NCBI RefSeq assembly: GCF_027474525.2
Contig: NZ_CP114882.2
Coordinates: forward strand, 2,480,001 to 2,544,000
Source of the DNA: Flavobacterium lacustre
GTDB lineage: Bacteria > Bacteroidota > Bacteroidia > Flavobacteriales > Flavobacteriaceae
Direction: 5' to 3'
DNA length: 64,000 nucleotides
Shown: positions 37,258-46,942 of the stretch, piece after piece
How positions within the stretch are numbered: the first letter of the stretch is position 1
How the letters are laid out: the number at the start of each line of letters is the position of its first letter
Position numbers and translations under genes: made by a program
Notes under the pieces: generated by a model
Seen by the model: the letters and a program-made list of their open reading frames with translations, nothing else
Told to the model about the DNA's origin: nothing
Database searches by the model: none

Positions 37258-38727
37258 ATGGCAAATTATTTCAATTCATTACCACTTAGATTACAATTAG
37301 AACAATTAGGCGTTTGCGAATTCATGGATCAATCTGAATTTGCTAATGGTATTGAAGCTTTAGCTGGTAAAAAAGTAGTTATCGTAGGTTGTGGAGCTCA
37401 AGGTTTAAACCAAGGTTTGAACATGAGAGATTCAGGTTTAGATATTTCTTATGCATTACGTGCGGAAGCTATTCAAGAAAAAAGAGCTTCTTACATGAAC
37501 GCTGCTGATAATGGTTTCAAAGTGGGAACTTATGAAGAATTAATCCCAACAGCTGATTTGGTTTGTAACCTTACGCCAGACAAGCAACATACTGCTGTAG
37601 TGACAGCAATTATGCCTTTAATGAAACAAGGTTCAACTTTGGCTTACTCACACGGTTTTAATATCGTTGAAGAAGGAATGCAAATTCGTAAAGACATCAC
37701 TGTAATTATGTGTGCTCCTAAATGTCCGGGATCTGAAGTTCGTGAAGAATATAAAAGAGGTTTTGGTGTACCAACATTAATCGCGGTTCACCCTGAAAAT
37801 GATCCAAACGGAACAGGTTTCGACCAAGCAAAAGCATATGCAGTTGCTACAGGTGGACATAAAGCAGGAGTTTTGAACTCTTCATTTGTTGCCGAAGTAA
37901 AATCGGATTTAATGGGAGAGCAAACTATTCTTTGTGGAATGTTGCAAACAGGTTCTATCTTGTGTTTTGACAAAATGGTTGAAAAAGGAATCGAACCAGC
38001 TTATGCATCAAAATTAATTCAATATGGTTGGGAAACTGTAACTGAAGCTTTGAAACATGGTGGAATTACCAATATGATGGATCGTTTGAACAATCCTTCA
38101 AAAATTAAAGCTTTTGAATTAGCCGAAGAATTAAAAGATATTATGCGTCCTTTATTCCAAAAACATCAAGACGACATCATTTCTGGAGAATTTTCAAGAA
38201 ACATGATGATTGACTGGGCTAATAATGATGTTAATTTATTGACTTGGAGAGCTGCAACTGCAGAAACTAACTTCGAAAAAACAGCACCAACAGCAGCTCA
38301 TATTTCGGAGCAAGAATATTTTGACAATGGTGTTTTAATGATTGCTATGGTTAAAGCCGGAGTAGAATTAGCATTCGAAACAATGACACAATCAGGAATC
38401 ATTGAAGAATCTGCTTACTACGAATCATTACATGAATTGCCTTTGATTGCTAATACTGTAGCAAGAAAAAAATTATATGAAATGAACAGAATCATTTCGG
38501 ATACAGCAGAATATGGTTGTTATTTATTTGATCATGCTTGTAAACCGTTATTGACAGATTTCATGAAAACTATTGATACAAACGTAATTGGAAAATCTTT
38601 TTCTGCTACAAATGGTGTTGATAACGCACTTCTTATTGCAGTAAACAAAAGTATTCGTCAACACCCTATTGAAGAAGTAGGTGAGTGGTTGAGAGAATCG
38701 ATGACTGCAATGAAAAAAATTGGATAA
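37258..38727 (+). CDS. ilvC: Ketol-acid reductoisomerase, class II (long form)
   Basis: 489 residues, the long class II form with a duplicated C-terminal knotted domain. Seen: [21 protein letters not shown] (NADPH-binding), [14 protein letters not shown] and [15 protein letters not shown] text ([13 protein letters not shown]), with metal-binding Asp/Glu residues. It converts acetolactates to dihydroxy acids. It is last in the ilv operon; no terminator directly follows. Confidence 0.95.
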   Translation: MANYFNSLPLRLQLEQLGVCEFMDQSEFANGIEALAGKKVVIVGCGAQGLNQGLNMRDSGLDISYALRAEAIQEKRASYMNAADNGFKVGTYEELIPTADLVCNLTPDKQHTAVVTAIMPLMKQGSTLAYSHGFNIVEEGMQIRKDITVIMCAPKCPGSEVREEYKRGFGVPTLIAVHPENDPNGTGFDQAKAYAVATGGHKAGVLNSSFVAEVKSDLMGEQTILCGMLQTGSILCFDKMVEKGIEPAYASKLIQYGWETVTEALKHGGITNMMDRLNNPSKIKAFELAEELKDIMRPLFQKHQDDIISGEFSRNMMIDWANNDVNLLTWRAATAETNFEKTAPTAAHISEQEYFDNGVLMIAMVKAGVELAFETMTQSGIIEESAYYESLHELPLIANTVARKKLYEMNRIISDTAEYGCYLFDHACKPLLTDFMKTIDTNVIGKSFSATNGVDNALLIAVNKSIRQHPIEEVGEWLRESMTAMKKIG

Positions 38728-38739
38728 ATATAAAATTCA

Positions 38740-38905
38740 GGAATTACCACACATGAGGGTGTGTTGGAGTTTGCATTATATCATAAATAAGGTCTCGTAA
38801 TATTTTGAATTAGTTAAAACGTATTAAAGATAAAACGATATTGATGCATATTACATTCACTTAACTTCAAACTACTATTTAGCATAAGTTAAGTGAAGTA
38901 ATTCC
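38740..38905 (+). other. Highly structured intergenic element (candidate RNA or MITE-like repeat)
   Basis: Part of a 476-base gap after ilvC with no convincing gene. An outer helix GGAATTAC/GTAATTCC (38740-38747, 38898-38905) abuts a perfect 12-bp hairpin TTCACTTAACTT/AAGTTAAGTGAA (38856-38867, 38886-38897). Inside are CACAC/GTGTG (38748-38763) and a TGCAT...ATATC/GATAT...ATGCA pairing, giving a multi-branch shape. Extended termini TTCAGGAATTAC and TTAGGGAATTAC (reverse complement) agree at 10 of 12 positions, like short terminal inverted repeats. No target duplication was seen. The remaining gap to acs holds only the terminator at 39011. Confidence 0.45.
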
Positions 38906-39010
38906 CTAATAAACAGGTACTATTTTATAGAATTTAATGTAAAATATAGTTGCTTGTACTGTTATATATTTTAGGTATAAAACGAATTGTTGTTAAATTT
39001 TGTTAAAATT

Positions 39011-39046
39011 AAAGGTGAGGTAGAAATTTCTATTTCACCTTTTTTT
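39011..39046 (+). terminator. Terminator downstream of the ilv operon
   Basis: AAAGGTGA/TCACCTTT stem enclosing the palindrome TAGAAATTTCTA, then a T run. It is 284 bases after ilvC, so the structured element would be on the ilv transcript unless it has its own promoter. Confidence 0.75.
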
Positions 39047-39203
39047 ATGTGGATATCTCAATTTTTTGACACTGTGGGTTGAATTAAATTCATTGAAAGT
39101 GAGAATCAGATAAAAAGAGTTCAATTATTTGAGAATATTTATAATTTAAATCATTTTAACAATAAAGAGATATTTAATACATTTATAAAAATTTTTAAAA
39201 AAC

Positions 39204-41111
39204 ATGAGCTACTATAAAATTGACAACCTAGAACAATACTTTAAACACTATAATAAATCAGTACGCGAACCAAGAAAATTTTGGGGAAAAATAGCAGAAG
39301 AGAACTTTACTTGGTATCAATATTGGGAGAAAGTTGTTGATTTTAACATGGCTGAAGCCGAAATAAAATGGTTTACAGAAGCTAAAGTTAATATTACTAA
39401 GAACTGTATCGACAGGCATTTAGCTAAAAGAGGTGATAAAACAGCCATCATTTTTGAACCCAATGATCCAACAGAAACAGCATTACATATTTCGTATAAC
39501 GAGTTGTACGAACGCGTTTCTAAAATGGCAAACGTTTTACGTGAAAAAGGCATTAAAAAAGGAGATCGTGTTTGTATTTATTTACCAATGATTCCAGAAT
39601 TGGCAGTTTCAATTTTAGCTTGCGCCAGAATTGGAGCGATACATTCAGTAGTTTTTGCAGGATTTTCGGCTTCTGCAGTTTCGGCAAGAATAAATGACTC
39701 CGAATGTAAAATGGTTATTACTTCTGACGGTGGTTATAGAGGAAATAAAACTATCGATTTAAAGGGTATCATAGATGAAGCTTTAGAAAATTGTCCTTCG
39801 GTAACTTCTGTTTTGGTTGTTAAAAGAACAAATGCTGAGATTCAAATGAAATTTGGACGTGACCAATGGTTACAACCACTTTTAGATGAAGCATTGAATA
39901 ATAATGTGGCCGAAATCATGGATGCGGAAGATCCTTTATTTATTCTTTATACTTCTGGATCTACCGGAAAACCTAAAGGAATGGTTCATACCACTGCAGG
40001 ATATATGGTTTATACGGCTTATACTTTTAAAAATGTTTTCAATTATGAAGAAAACGACATTTTTTGGTGTACAGCAGATATTGGCTGGATTACAGGACAT
40101 TCTTATACATTATATGGTCCGTTGTTGAACGGCGGAACTACTGTTATTTTTGAAGGTATACCCTCTTATCCAGATTTCAGTCGTTTTTGGGACACTATCG
40201 AAAAACATAAAGTAACCCAATTCTATACTGCGCCAACTGCTATTCGTTCTTTGGCAAAAGAAAGTTTGGACTATATTCAGAAATATCCTTTAAAATCTCT
40301 TAAAGTAATTGGCTCTGTTGGTGAACCAATTAATGAAGAAGCTTGGCACTGGTATAATGACCACGTTGGGGCAAAAAGATGCCCAGTAGTTGATACTTGG
40401 TGGCAAACAGAAACAGGTGGAATTATGATTGCTCCAATTGCTTTTATTACACCAACAAAACCTACTTATGCAACCTTACCTTTACCTGGAATCCAGCCCG
40501 TTTTGATGGATGAAAGACGTAATGAAATAGAAGATAATCAAGTTGTAGGAAGCTTGTGTATAAAGTTTCCTTGGCCAGGAATCGCCCGAACAATTTGGGG
40601 AGATCATCAACGCTACAAAGACACTTATTTTTCTGCTTTCCCAGGGAAATATTTCACAGGAGATGGTGCTTTGCGTGATGAAGTTGGATATTATAGAATT
40701 ACAGGACGAATTGATGATGTGGTAATTGTTTCCGGACATAATCTGGGAACTGCGCCTATAGAAGATGCAATTAATGAGCATCCGGCGGTTGCAGAATCTG
40801 CAATTGTAGGTTTCCCTCACGATATCAAAGGAAATGCCTTGTATGGTTATGTAACTTTGAAAGAAACAGGAGAAGTTAGAAACAAAGAAAATCTGGCAAA
40901 TGAGATTAATCAATATATAACGGATCACATCGGTCCGATTGCTAAACTTGACAAAATTCAATTTGTAGCCAGTTTACCAAAAACACGTTCAGGTAAGATT
41001 ATGCGTAGAATTTTACGTAAGATTGCCGAAGGTGACTATTCTAACTTTGGTGATACTACTACTTTATTAAATCCTGAAGTTATTGAAGATATAAAAGAAG
41101 GAAGAGTTTAG
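39204..41111 (+). CDS. acs: Acetyl-CoA synthetase
   Basis: 635 residues, normal length. Seen: AMP-binding motif LFILYTSGSTGKPKGMVHT, TADIGWITGHSY, VDTWWQTETGG, and the C-terminal PKTRSGKIMRRILRK, whose Lys is the known acetylation site that switches the enzyme off. It activates acetate to acetyl-CoA. It is transcribed alone, with a terminator at 41131-41171. Confidence 0.95.
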   Translation: MSYYKIDNLEQYFKHYNKSVREPRKFWGKIAEENFTWYQYWEKVVDFNMAEAEIKWFTEAKVNITKNCIDRHLAKRGDKTAIIFEPNDPTETALHISYNELYERVSKMANVLREKGIKKGDRVCIYLPMIPELAVSILACARIGAIHSVVFAGFSASAVSARINDSECKMVITSDGGYRGNKTIDLKGIIDEALENCPSVTSVLVVKRTNAEIQMKFGRDQWLQPLLDEALNNNVAEIMDAEDPLFILYTSGSTGKPKGMVHTTAGYMVYTAYTFKNVFNYEENDIFWCTADIGWITGHSYTLYGPLLNGGTTVIFEGIPSYPDFSRFWDTIEKHKVTQFYTAPTAIRSLAKESLDYIQKYPLKSLKVIGSVGEPINEEAWHWYNDHVGAKRCPVVDTWWQTETGGIMIAPIAFITPTKPTYATLPLPGIQPVLMDERRNEIEDNQVVGSLCIKFPWPGIARTIWGDHQRYKDTYFSAFPGKYFTGDGALRDEVGYYRITGRIDDVVIVSGHNLGTAPIEDAINEHPAVAESAIVGFPHDIKGNALYGYVTLKETGEVRNKENLANEINQYITDHIGPIAKLDKIQFVASLPKTRSGKIMRRILRKIAEGDYSNFGDTTTLLNPEVIEDIKEGRV

Positions 41112-41130
41112 TAAATAAAATATTTTTCAT

Positions 41131-41171
41131 AAAAAGACTGCTTTATCTAATTTAGGTAAAGCAGTTTTTTA
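41131..41171 (+). terminator. Terminator of acs
   Basis: ACTGCTTTA/TAAAGCAGT stem followed by a T run, 25 bases past the stop codon. Confidence 0.8.
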
Positions 41172-41333
41172 TTTGGCCTTTGTTTAAGATAGTAGTTTTT
41201 TATAAATAATATATTGTAATTTGGTTTTGTTTAAGAATATGTTTAAAATTTCTAACTTAATTTTGGTAATTATGTAACTTATTAAAAAATAATATAACAA
41301 TATTGAGAAACTATTCCTTAAATTTACTTTGAT

Positions 41334-42464
41334 ATGAAGGAAACTGAAGTGCTAATTATTGGTGGTGGTTTAGCAGGATTAACTGCTGCGATTCATTTGT
41401 CTAAAAAAGGATTTCAGGTAATTGTTATCGAGAAAAATGAATTTCCTAAACATAAGGTTTGCGGAGAATATATTTCTAATGAAGTAGTACCTTATCTGAA
41501 TTGGCTGGGAATTAGTAGTAATGATTTACATCCAACACTTATTACAAAACTTCAGTTTTCGATACGTAACGGAAAAACAATTGATTGTGTTTTACCTCTT
41601 GGAGGATTTGGAATCAGTCGATATACATTGGATGAATATTTGTACCATAAAGCATTGGGTTGTGGTTGTACAATCCTTAAAGATAGTGTAGAAAGTGTTG
41701 TTTTTGATGAGAATCAATTTACGGTAACCACTTTGAATAATGTTATTTTAAAGGCTAAAATTGTACTTGGAGCTTTTGGAAAACGTTCTAATATAGACCA
41801 AAAACTCAATCGGAATTTTATTCAAAAAAAATCACCTTGGTTGGCTGTGAAAGCACATTATTCAGGTAATTTTCCAGATGATTTAGTAGGATTGCATAAT
41901 TTTAAAGGTGGATATTGCGGGGTTTCAAAAGTAGAAAATGACAAGATTAATATTTGTTATTTAGCGGATTATGAAACATTCAAGCGCTATAAAAATATTG
42001 AGGAATATCAAAAAGCAGTTGTTTTTAAAAATCCAAATTTGAAATTATTATTTGAAAAATGCACCATGTTATTTGATAAGCCGATGACGATTAGCCAAAT
42101 CTGTTTTGAGCAAAAAAAAGCTGTTGAAAATCATATTTTAATGATAGGAGATACGGCCGGATTAATTCATCCATTATGCGGAAACGGAATGGCAATGGCG
42201 ATACATAGTGCTAAAATTGTTTCGGAATTGGTCGAATGTTTTTTTAATAATGAGATTAAATCCAGAGGCGATTTGGAAAAAAAATACATACAAGAATGGA
42301 AGTTTAATTTTGAAAAACGAATACTAGCAGGTCGTTTTTTAGCTCGACTTTTACAACATCAAAAAGTATCAGAGTTTTTACTGCAAATAGCAATTAAATT
42401 TCCTTTACTATTACCAAAAATCATAAAAAAAACGCACGGAAAACCAATAATTTTGAAAAATTAA
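41334..42464 (+). CDS. FAD-dependent oxidoreductase (geranylgeranyl reductase / aromatic hydroxylase-like)
   Basis: 376 residues. The N-terminal dinucleotide motif LIIGGGLAGLTAAIHL and KHKVCGEYIS are followed by the second FAD motif MIGDTAGLIHPLCGNGMAMA near residue 271. This is the fold of flavin hydroxylases and polyprenyl reductases. First gene of the polyketide operon; the next gene starts on the base after its stop. By analogy with the srs phenolic-lipid operon of Streptomyces griseus (PKS, methyltransferase, flavoprotein hydroxylase), a ring hydroxylase is likely. A TTG-N18-TTACTTTG promoter-like pair (41303-41331) ends two bases before the ATG, so the transcript leader would be very short. 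Confidence 0.82.
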   Translation: MKETEVLIIGGGLAGLTAAIHLSKKGFQVIVIEKNEFPKHKVCGEYISNEVVPYLNWLGISSNDLHPTLITKLQFSIRNGKTIDCVLPLGGFGISRYTLDEYLYHKALGCGCTILKDSVESVVFDENQFTVTTLNNVILKAKIVLGAFGKRSNIDQKLNRNFIQKKSPWLAVKAHYSGNFPDDLVGLHNFKGGYCGVSKVENDKINICYLADYETFKRYKNIEEYQKAVVFKNPNLKLLFEKCTMLFDKPMTISQICFEQKKAVENHILMIGDTAGLIHPLCGNGMAMAIHSAKIVSELVECFFNNEIKSRGDLEKKYIQEWKFNFEKRILAGRFLARLLQHQKVSEFLLQIAIKFPLLLPKIIKKTHGKPIILKN

Positions 42465-43190
42465 ATGGCTTTAAACACAAAACAACGAACCGATAAACCT
42501 GAAATCATGGATGATTTTTCTATGGAAGGTGAAGTTTTACGGGATGCTTTAGATAAAATAGCTAAAATAAATCAGCTGTTGGGAGGAAATCAGCTCACGT
42601 TGCGAGGGATTAAAGAGTTGATGAGAACAATTGCAACCGCCAAAGAACTTACAATTGTTGATGTTGGTTGTGGTAATGGCGACATGTTGCGCACTATTGC
42701 GGATTTTGGATTGAAAAATGATTTAGAATTCAAATTAATTGGTATCGATGCTAATGCTTTTACCATAAATCACGCTCGAAAATTATCTAAATACTATCCA
42801 AATATCACGTATTTGTGTAAAGATATTTTTGGTGAACCTTTTAGTAAAATGAAATATGATATTGTTTTGTGCACTTTGACTTTACATCATTTTAAAGAAG
42901 ATGAGATTATGAAATTAATGGCGCTTTTTTATACGAATTCAACCATTGGAATTGTGATTAATGATTTGCATAGAAGTGCTGTTGCGTATCGATTGTTTCA
43001 AGCATTATGTTGGGTTTTTCGATTGAATGAGATGTCTCGTGAGGATGGTTTGACTTCAATATTAAGAGGTTTTAAAAAACAAGAATTGATTCGCTATTCA
43101 GAGAATTTGCATTTTAGCAATTATAAAATTCAATGGAAATGGGCATTTCGTTATCAATGGATTATAAGAAGAACAATTGTTTTAGATTAA
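42465..43190 (+). CDS. SAM-dependent class I methyltransferase
   Basis: 241 residues. Motif I is TIVDVGCGNGDML near residue 65. An acidic ribose ligand follows in LIGIDANAF, then VLCTLTLHHFKEDEI (motif IV region). The C-terminal third is basic and aromatic. It likely O- or C-methylates the polyketide made by the neighbouring PKS. The start immediately follows the stop of the FAD enzyme gene, which implies tight coupling. Confidence 0.85.
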   Translation: MALNTKQRTDKPEIMDDFSMEGEVLRDALDKIAKINQLLGGNQLTLRGIKELMRTIATAKELTIVDVGCGNGDMLRTIADFGLKNDLEFKLIGIDANAFTINHARKLSKYYPNITYLCKDIFGEPFSKMKYDIVLCTLTLHHFKEDEIMKLMALFYTNSTIGIVINDLHRSAVAYRLFQALCWVFRLNEMSREDGLTSILRGFKKQELIRYSENLHFSNYKIQWKWAFRYQWIIRRTIVLD

Positions 43191-43227
43191 ATAGTATATG
43201 ATTTTAATAATTCCCGGCTAATTAATT

Positions 43228-44280
43228 ATGAGTGTAAAAATAAAAACAGTAGCCAAACAACTACCAAAATTTTCCAGAACAACCGAAGAAATAGTTCCAT
43301 TTCTCGATGCTTGGCTCGAAGGTCAGGACGAACGTTTTATTCGAAAAGTAAAAAAGATTTTTGAAGGGGCAGCAGTAGATAAAAGGTATTCAATTATGGA
43401 TCCAATTGAAGTTTTTACGAAAACCTCTTTTGAAGAAAGAAATGATATTTATGTGCGTGAAGTGATTGATTTGGGAGAGAAAGTGCTTGAAAAAGCATTA
43501 GAAAAAGCGAATTGGCGTCCGCAAGATTTAGATTATATAATAACAGTAAGTTGCACTGGAATTATGATTCCATCATTAGATGCATATTTGATTAACAAAT
43601 TAAAATTACGCCAAGACATTATTCGGCTTCCAGTTACCGAGATGGGTTGTGCGGCAGGAATTTCAGGGATTATTTATGCTAAAAATTTCTTGAAGGCCAA
43701 CCCCGGAAAACGTGCGGCTGTAATTGCTGTTGAAAGTCCTACGGCAACCTTTCAATTAGATGATTATTCGATGGCAAATATTGTCAGTGCGGCTATTTTT
43801 GGAGATGGTGCGGCTTGCGTTTTGTTGTCTTCTCATGAAGATGATGAAGGTCCCGAAATTTTAGCGGAAGAAATGTATCATTTTTATGATAACATTCATA
43901 TGATGGGTTTTAAACTCACTAATTCTGGGTTACAAATGGTACTTGATATTGAAGTTCCCGAAACAATTGCCAGTCATTTTCCTGATATTATAAATCCTTT
44001 TTTAGAAAAAAATAATCAAACTATTGACACCATTGATCACTTAATTTTTCACCCTGGTGGGAAAAAAATTGTTCAAACTGTAGAAAGTTTGTTCTCGGAT
44101 TTAGGCAAAAATATAAATGATACCAAAGAAGTTTTGCGTTTGTACGGAAACATGTCGAGTGCTACAGTTTTGTATGTTTTAGAGCGCATTATGGATAATC
44201 AACCTAAAAAAGGAGAATTAGGACTGATGTTGAGTTTTGGACCCGGATTTTCGGCGCAAAGAGTTTTACTGAAGTTTTAG
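43228..44280 (+). CDS. Type III polyketide synthase (chalcone/stilbene synthase family)
   Basis: 350 residues, normal length. The catalytic triad is complete: Cys141 in TEMGCAAGISG, His275 in LIFHPGGKKI and Asn308 in YGNMSSATV. It would extend an acyl starter with malonyl units and cyclise the chain to a resorcinol or pyrone. Its neighbours (own ACP, ketosynthase, dehydratase, PPTase, methyltransferase, flavin hydroxylase) suggest a fatty-acyl starter supplied from a dedicated carrier and a methylated, hydroxylated phenolic lipid as product. Product structure is inference. Confidence 0.93.
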   Translation: MSVKIKTVAKQLPKFSRTTEEIVPFLDAWLEGQDERFIRKVKKIFEGAAVDKRYSIMDPIEVFTKTSFEERNDIYVREVIDLGEKVLEKALEKANWRPQDLDYIITVSCTGIMIPSLDAYLINKLKLRQDIIRLPVTEMGCAAGISGIIYAKNFLKANPGKRAAVIAVESPTATFQLDDYSMANIVSAAIFGDGAACVLLSSHEDDEGPEILAEEMYHFYDNIHMMGFKLTNSGLQMVLDIEVPETIASHFPDIINPFLEKNNQTIDTIDHLIFHPGGKKIVQTVESLFSDLGKNINDTKEVLRLYGNMSSATVLYVLERIMDNQPKKGELGLMLSFGPGFSAQRVLLKF

Positions 44281-44297
44281 CCCTTTAATCTTCAAAT

Positions 44298-44726
44298 ATG
44301 AGAAAAGAAGAAATTATACCGAAATTGCCGTATTCAAAACCGTTTTTGTTTGTGGACGAAATTATTCGTGTAGATGAAAATGGAGTGGAAGGAACGTTTA
44401 CTTTTGATGAAAAACTAGATTTCTATGCTGGACATTTTAAAGATAATCCGATAACTCCCGGAGTGATTTTAACCGAAGTTATGGCACAAATAGGATTGGT
44501 TTGTTTTGGAATATTTTTATTGAATGATACGTTTAATACTGATACTTCAATTGCTTTAACATCAACAGAAATACATTTTTTAAAACCCGTTTATCCAAAA
44601 GAAAAAGTAACGGTAATTTCAGAAAAAATCTATTTTAGATTCGGAAAATTAAAATGTAAAGTGAGTATGAAAAATGAAAAAGAAGAAGTTGTTTGCTCCG
44701 GAATAATTGCAGGAATGATCGTATAA
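44298..44726 (+). CDS. FabZ/FabA-like 3-hydroxyacyl-ACP dehydratase, hot-dog fold
   Basis: 142 residues. FYAGHFKDNPITPGVILTEVMAQIG contains the catalytic His46 and Glu60 in the HFxxxPxxPGV pattern. It dehydrates 3-hydroxyacyl-ACP, or serves as a thioesterase-like hot-dog protein. It is a paralogue of the housekeeping FabZ, placed in the PKS operon 17 bases after the type III PKS, so it probably acts on the dedicated acyl chain. Confidence 0.88.
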   Translation: MRKEEIIPKLPYSKPFLFVDEIIRVDENGVEGTFTFDEKLDFYAGHFKDNPITPGVILTEVMAQIGLVCFGIFLLNDTFNTDTSIALTSTEIHFLKPVYPKEKVTVISEKIYFRFGKLKCKVSMKNEKEEVVCSGIIAGMIV

Positions 44727-44788
44727 GATTGAAAACGAGATAATCTTAGCAGTAAAAATCAATAGATATTAAAATAAATCCAGCATAA

Positions 44789-46063
44789 ATGAATAAACGT
44801 GTCGTAATTACTGGTCTTGGCGTTGTCGCTCCAAACGGAGTGGGGCTTACTACGTTTATTCATGCAATTAGAAATGGAATTTCTGGAATTAAACACGATT
44901 CTGAATTAGAACGATTGCAATTTTCTTGTCAAATTGCAGGGAAACCTGACGTTTCAAATGAGTTGGCATTACAATATTTTTCGGAATTAGAGTTGCGAAA
45001 TTTTAATTCATCAGGAATCTTATATGGCGTCATTGCCGGAATTGATGCTTGGAAAGATGCTGGTTTAACTTTAGAAATTAAGGAAGAACCAGATTGGGAC
45101 AGCGGAACAATTTTTGGAACAGGAACATCAGGAATCGAAAAATTCCGGGAAAGTATATATAAAATAGATGATTTTAAAACCCGAAGGCTTGGTAGTACTG
45201 CTGTGGCGCAGACTATGAATAGTGGAGTAAGCGCTTATTTGGGAGGTAAATTAGGTTTAGGAAACCAAGTTTCGACTAATTCTTCAGCCTGCACAACAGG
45301 AACAGAAAGTATTTTGATGGCGTATGAACGCATTAAATCTGGGCAGGCCAAACGCATTTTAGCCGGAAGTACAAGTGATTCAGGTCCTTATATTTGGGGT
45401 GGATTTGATGCGATGAAAGTGTGTACTTTTAAACATAACGAAGCGCCTGAACAAGGCTCAAGGCCAATGTCTGTTAGTGCATCGGGATTTGTTCCCGGCA
45501 GTGGAGCAGGAGCTTTAGTTTTAGAAGATTTAGAAACTGCTTTAGGGCGAGGTGCTAGAATATACGCTGAAGTTCTGGGTGGAAATATTAATTCCGGGGG
45601 ACAACGCGGTTTAGGTACAATGACCGCTCCAAATCCTGCGGCGGTTCAAAAATGCATAAAAAGTGCTGTTATAAATGCGGGAATTGTGGCAGATGATATT
45701 GATGCGATAAACGGACATTTAACTGCCACATCAAAAGATAGTCTTGAAATTCAGAATTGGAGTGAAGCTCTGGGAAGAAGCGGAATTAATTTTCCGTATA
45801 TTAATTCTTTGAAATCATTAGTGGGACATTGTTTATCAGGAGCGGGAAGTATTGAAAGCGTTGCTTCGGTATTGCAATTGCATCACGGATTTGTTTTTCC
45901 GAATATCAATTGCTCTGATTTGCATCCGGAAATTACAGCTTTGATTGATCAATCTAGAATTCCACAACAATTGATTGAGAAAGAATTAAATGTAATTGTA
46001 AAAGCCAGTTTTGGATTTGGAGATGTGAATGGATGTGTGGTTTTTAAGAAATTTAAAGATTGA
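44789..46063 (+). CDS. Beta-ketoacyl-ACP synthase (FabF-like)
   Basis: 424 residues. Thiolase-fold ketosynthase with Cys168 in NSSACTTGTES, His310 in INGHLTATSKDS and His347 in SLVGHCLSGAGS, so the Cys-His-His set is intact. The second motif is GHLTAT instead of the common HGTGT. It would elongate the acyl chain on the operon ACP. No ketoreductase gene is present, so reduction would have to come from the main fatty-acid FabG. Confidence 0.9.
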   Translation: MNKRVVITGLGVVAPNGVGLTTFIHAIRNGISGIKHDSELERLQFSCQIAGKPDVSNELALQYFSELELRNFNSSGILYGVIAGIDAWKDAGLTLEIKEEPDWDSGTIFGTGTSGIEKFRESIYKIDDFKTRRLGSTAVAQTMNSGVSAYLGGKLGLGNQVSTNSSACTTGTESILMAYERIKSGQAKRILAGSTSDSGPYIWGGFDAMKVCTFKHNEAPEQGSRPMSVSASGFVPGSGAGALVLEDLETALGRGARIYAEVLGGNINSGGQRGLGTMTAPNPAAVQKCIKSAVINAGIVADDIDAINGHLTATSKDSLEIQNWSEALGRSGINFPYINSLKSLVGHCLSGAGSIESVASVLQLHHGFVFPNINCSDLHPEITALIDQSRIPQQLIEKELNVIVKASFGFGDVNGCVVFKKFKD

Positions 46064-46178
46064 AAAAATTAGTTCTAAATTATATAAAATAACAACAAAA
46101 ATAATTTGCGAATTTGTGGCAATTATTTTAAAAATACAAAATAGAAATTTACCAAAGAACTTTAAACTAGATACAAAT

Positions 46179-46436
46179 ATGAACAAACAAGAAATTATTG
46201 AAGAATTAAAAGCTATCGTCAAACCGTATATTCAAAATCAAGAAGCTTTTGATACTCTTACAGAGGAAACTGATTTTATCAATGATTTGAAAATAAACTC
46301 TGCTAATTTAGTTGATGTTATTTTAGACATCGAGGAAAAATATAATATTGTTATCGATAATGAATCAATGGAACGAATGGTCAATGTAAAGGCTGCTATG
46401 ACTATTATTGAGACTCAATTAGCTACAAAAAAGTAG
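46179..46436 (+). CDS. Acyl carrier protein with atypical phosphopantetheine motif
   Basis: 85 residues from the ATG at 46179; a frame extending 50 codons further upstream lacks ACP features and overlaps the previous gene. The acidic helical layout TDFINDLKINSANLVDVILDIEEKYNIVI is that of an ACP. The Ser to be modified (Ser41) sits in NSAN rather than the usual DSL. The PPTase gene 17 bases downstream is the likely activator. Presumed carrier of the starter acyl group for the type III PKS. Confidence 0.87.
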   Translation: MNKQEIIEELKAIVKPYIQNQEAFDTLTEETDFINDLKINSANLVDVILDIEEKYNIVIDNESMERMVNVKAAMTIIETQLATKK

Positions 46437-46453
46437 TGAATCAACAGTGAAAT

Positions 46454-46942
46454 ATGATAGGAAACGACATTGTAGATTTGGCTTTAGCCCGAAAAGAAAG
46501 TGATTGGCAACGGAAAGGTTTTTTGGATAAAATATTCACAAAAAAGGAACAATTACAAATTGTAACTGCACAAAATCCAGAAACTATGGTTTGGAATTTA
46601 TGGAGCAGGAAGGAAGCGGTTTATAAAATTTACAATAGGGAAACGGGAATCCGAGCATTTATTCCTCTAGAATTAGAGTGTTTTTATGAGAGTGGAACTT
46701 TAGGAACTATTTTAATCAAAGGAAAAACCTATTTTACCCAAACTAAAATAGAAAATGATTTTATTTACACCATTGCTTGTGCAGAAAAAGAGTATTTCAA
46801 GCAAATCAAAAACATTGATATAGATACTAAAATCAATAAAAGAAACGGAATTCCCTTTATTATTGATTCCAATTCAAAGATAGAAAAACCAGTTTCTATA
46901 AGTCATCACGGGAGGTTTTGGAAAGGGATAATAATAGAATAA
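46454..46942 (+). CDS. 4'-phosphopantetheinyl transferase superfamily protein
   Basis: 162 residues. MIGNDIVDLA carries the first acidic metal residues (Asp5, Asp8), and LWSRKEAVYKIY carries the Glu/Lys pair (Glu54, Lys58) of AcpS-type transferases. It would add the CoA-derived arm to the operon ACP. The C-terminal ~40 residues include SISHHGRF, an extension whose role is unclear. It ends one base before the convergent exonuclease-like gene. Confidence 0.87.
   Translation: MIGNDIVDLALARKESDWQRKGFLDKIFTKKEQLQIVTAQNPETMVWNLWSRKEAVYKIYNRETGIRAFIPLELECFYESGTLGTILIKGKTYFTQTKIENDFIYTIACAEKEYFKQIKNIDIDTKINKRNGIPFIIDSNSKIEKPVSISHHGRFWKGIIIE

Noticed and set aside
46029..46178. 50-codon N-terminal extension of the acyl carrier protein
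   Set aside because: It overlaps the ketosynthase gene end and has no ACP features; the ATG at 46179 gives a standard 85-residue ACP.
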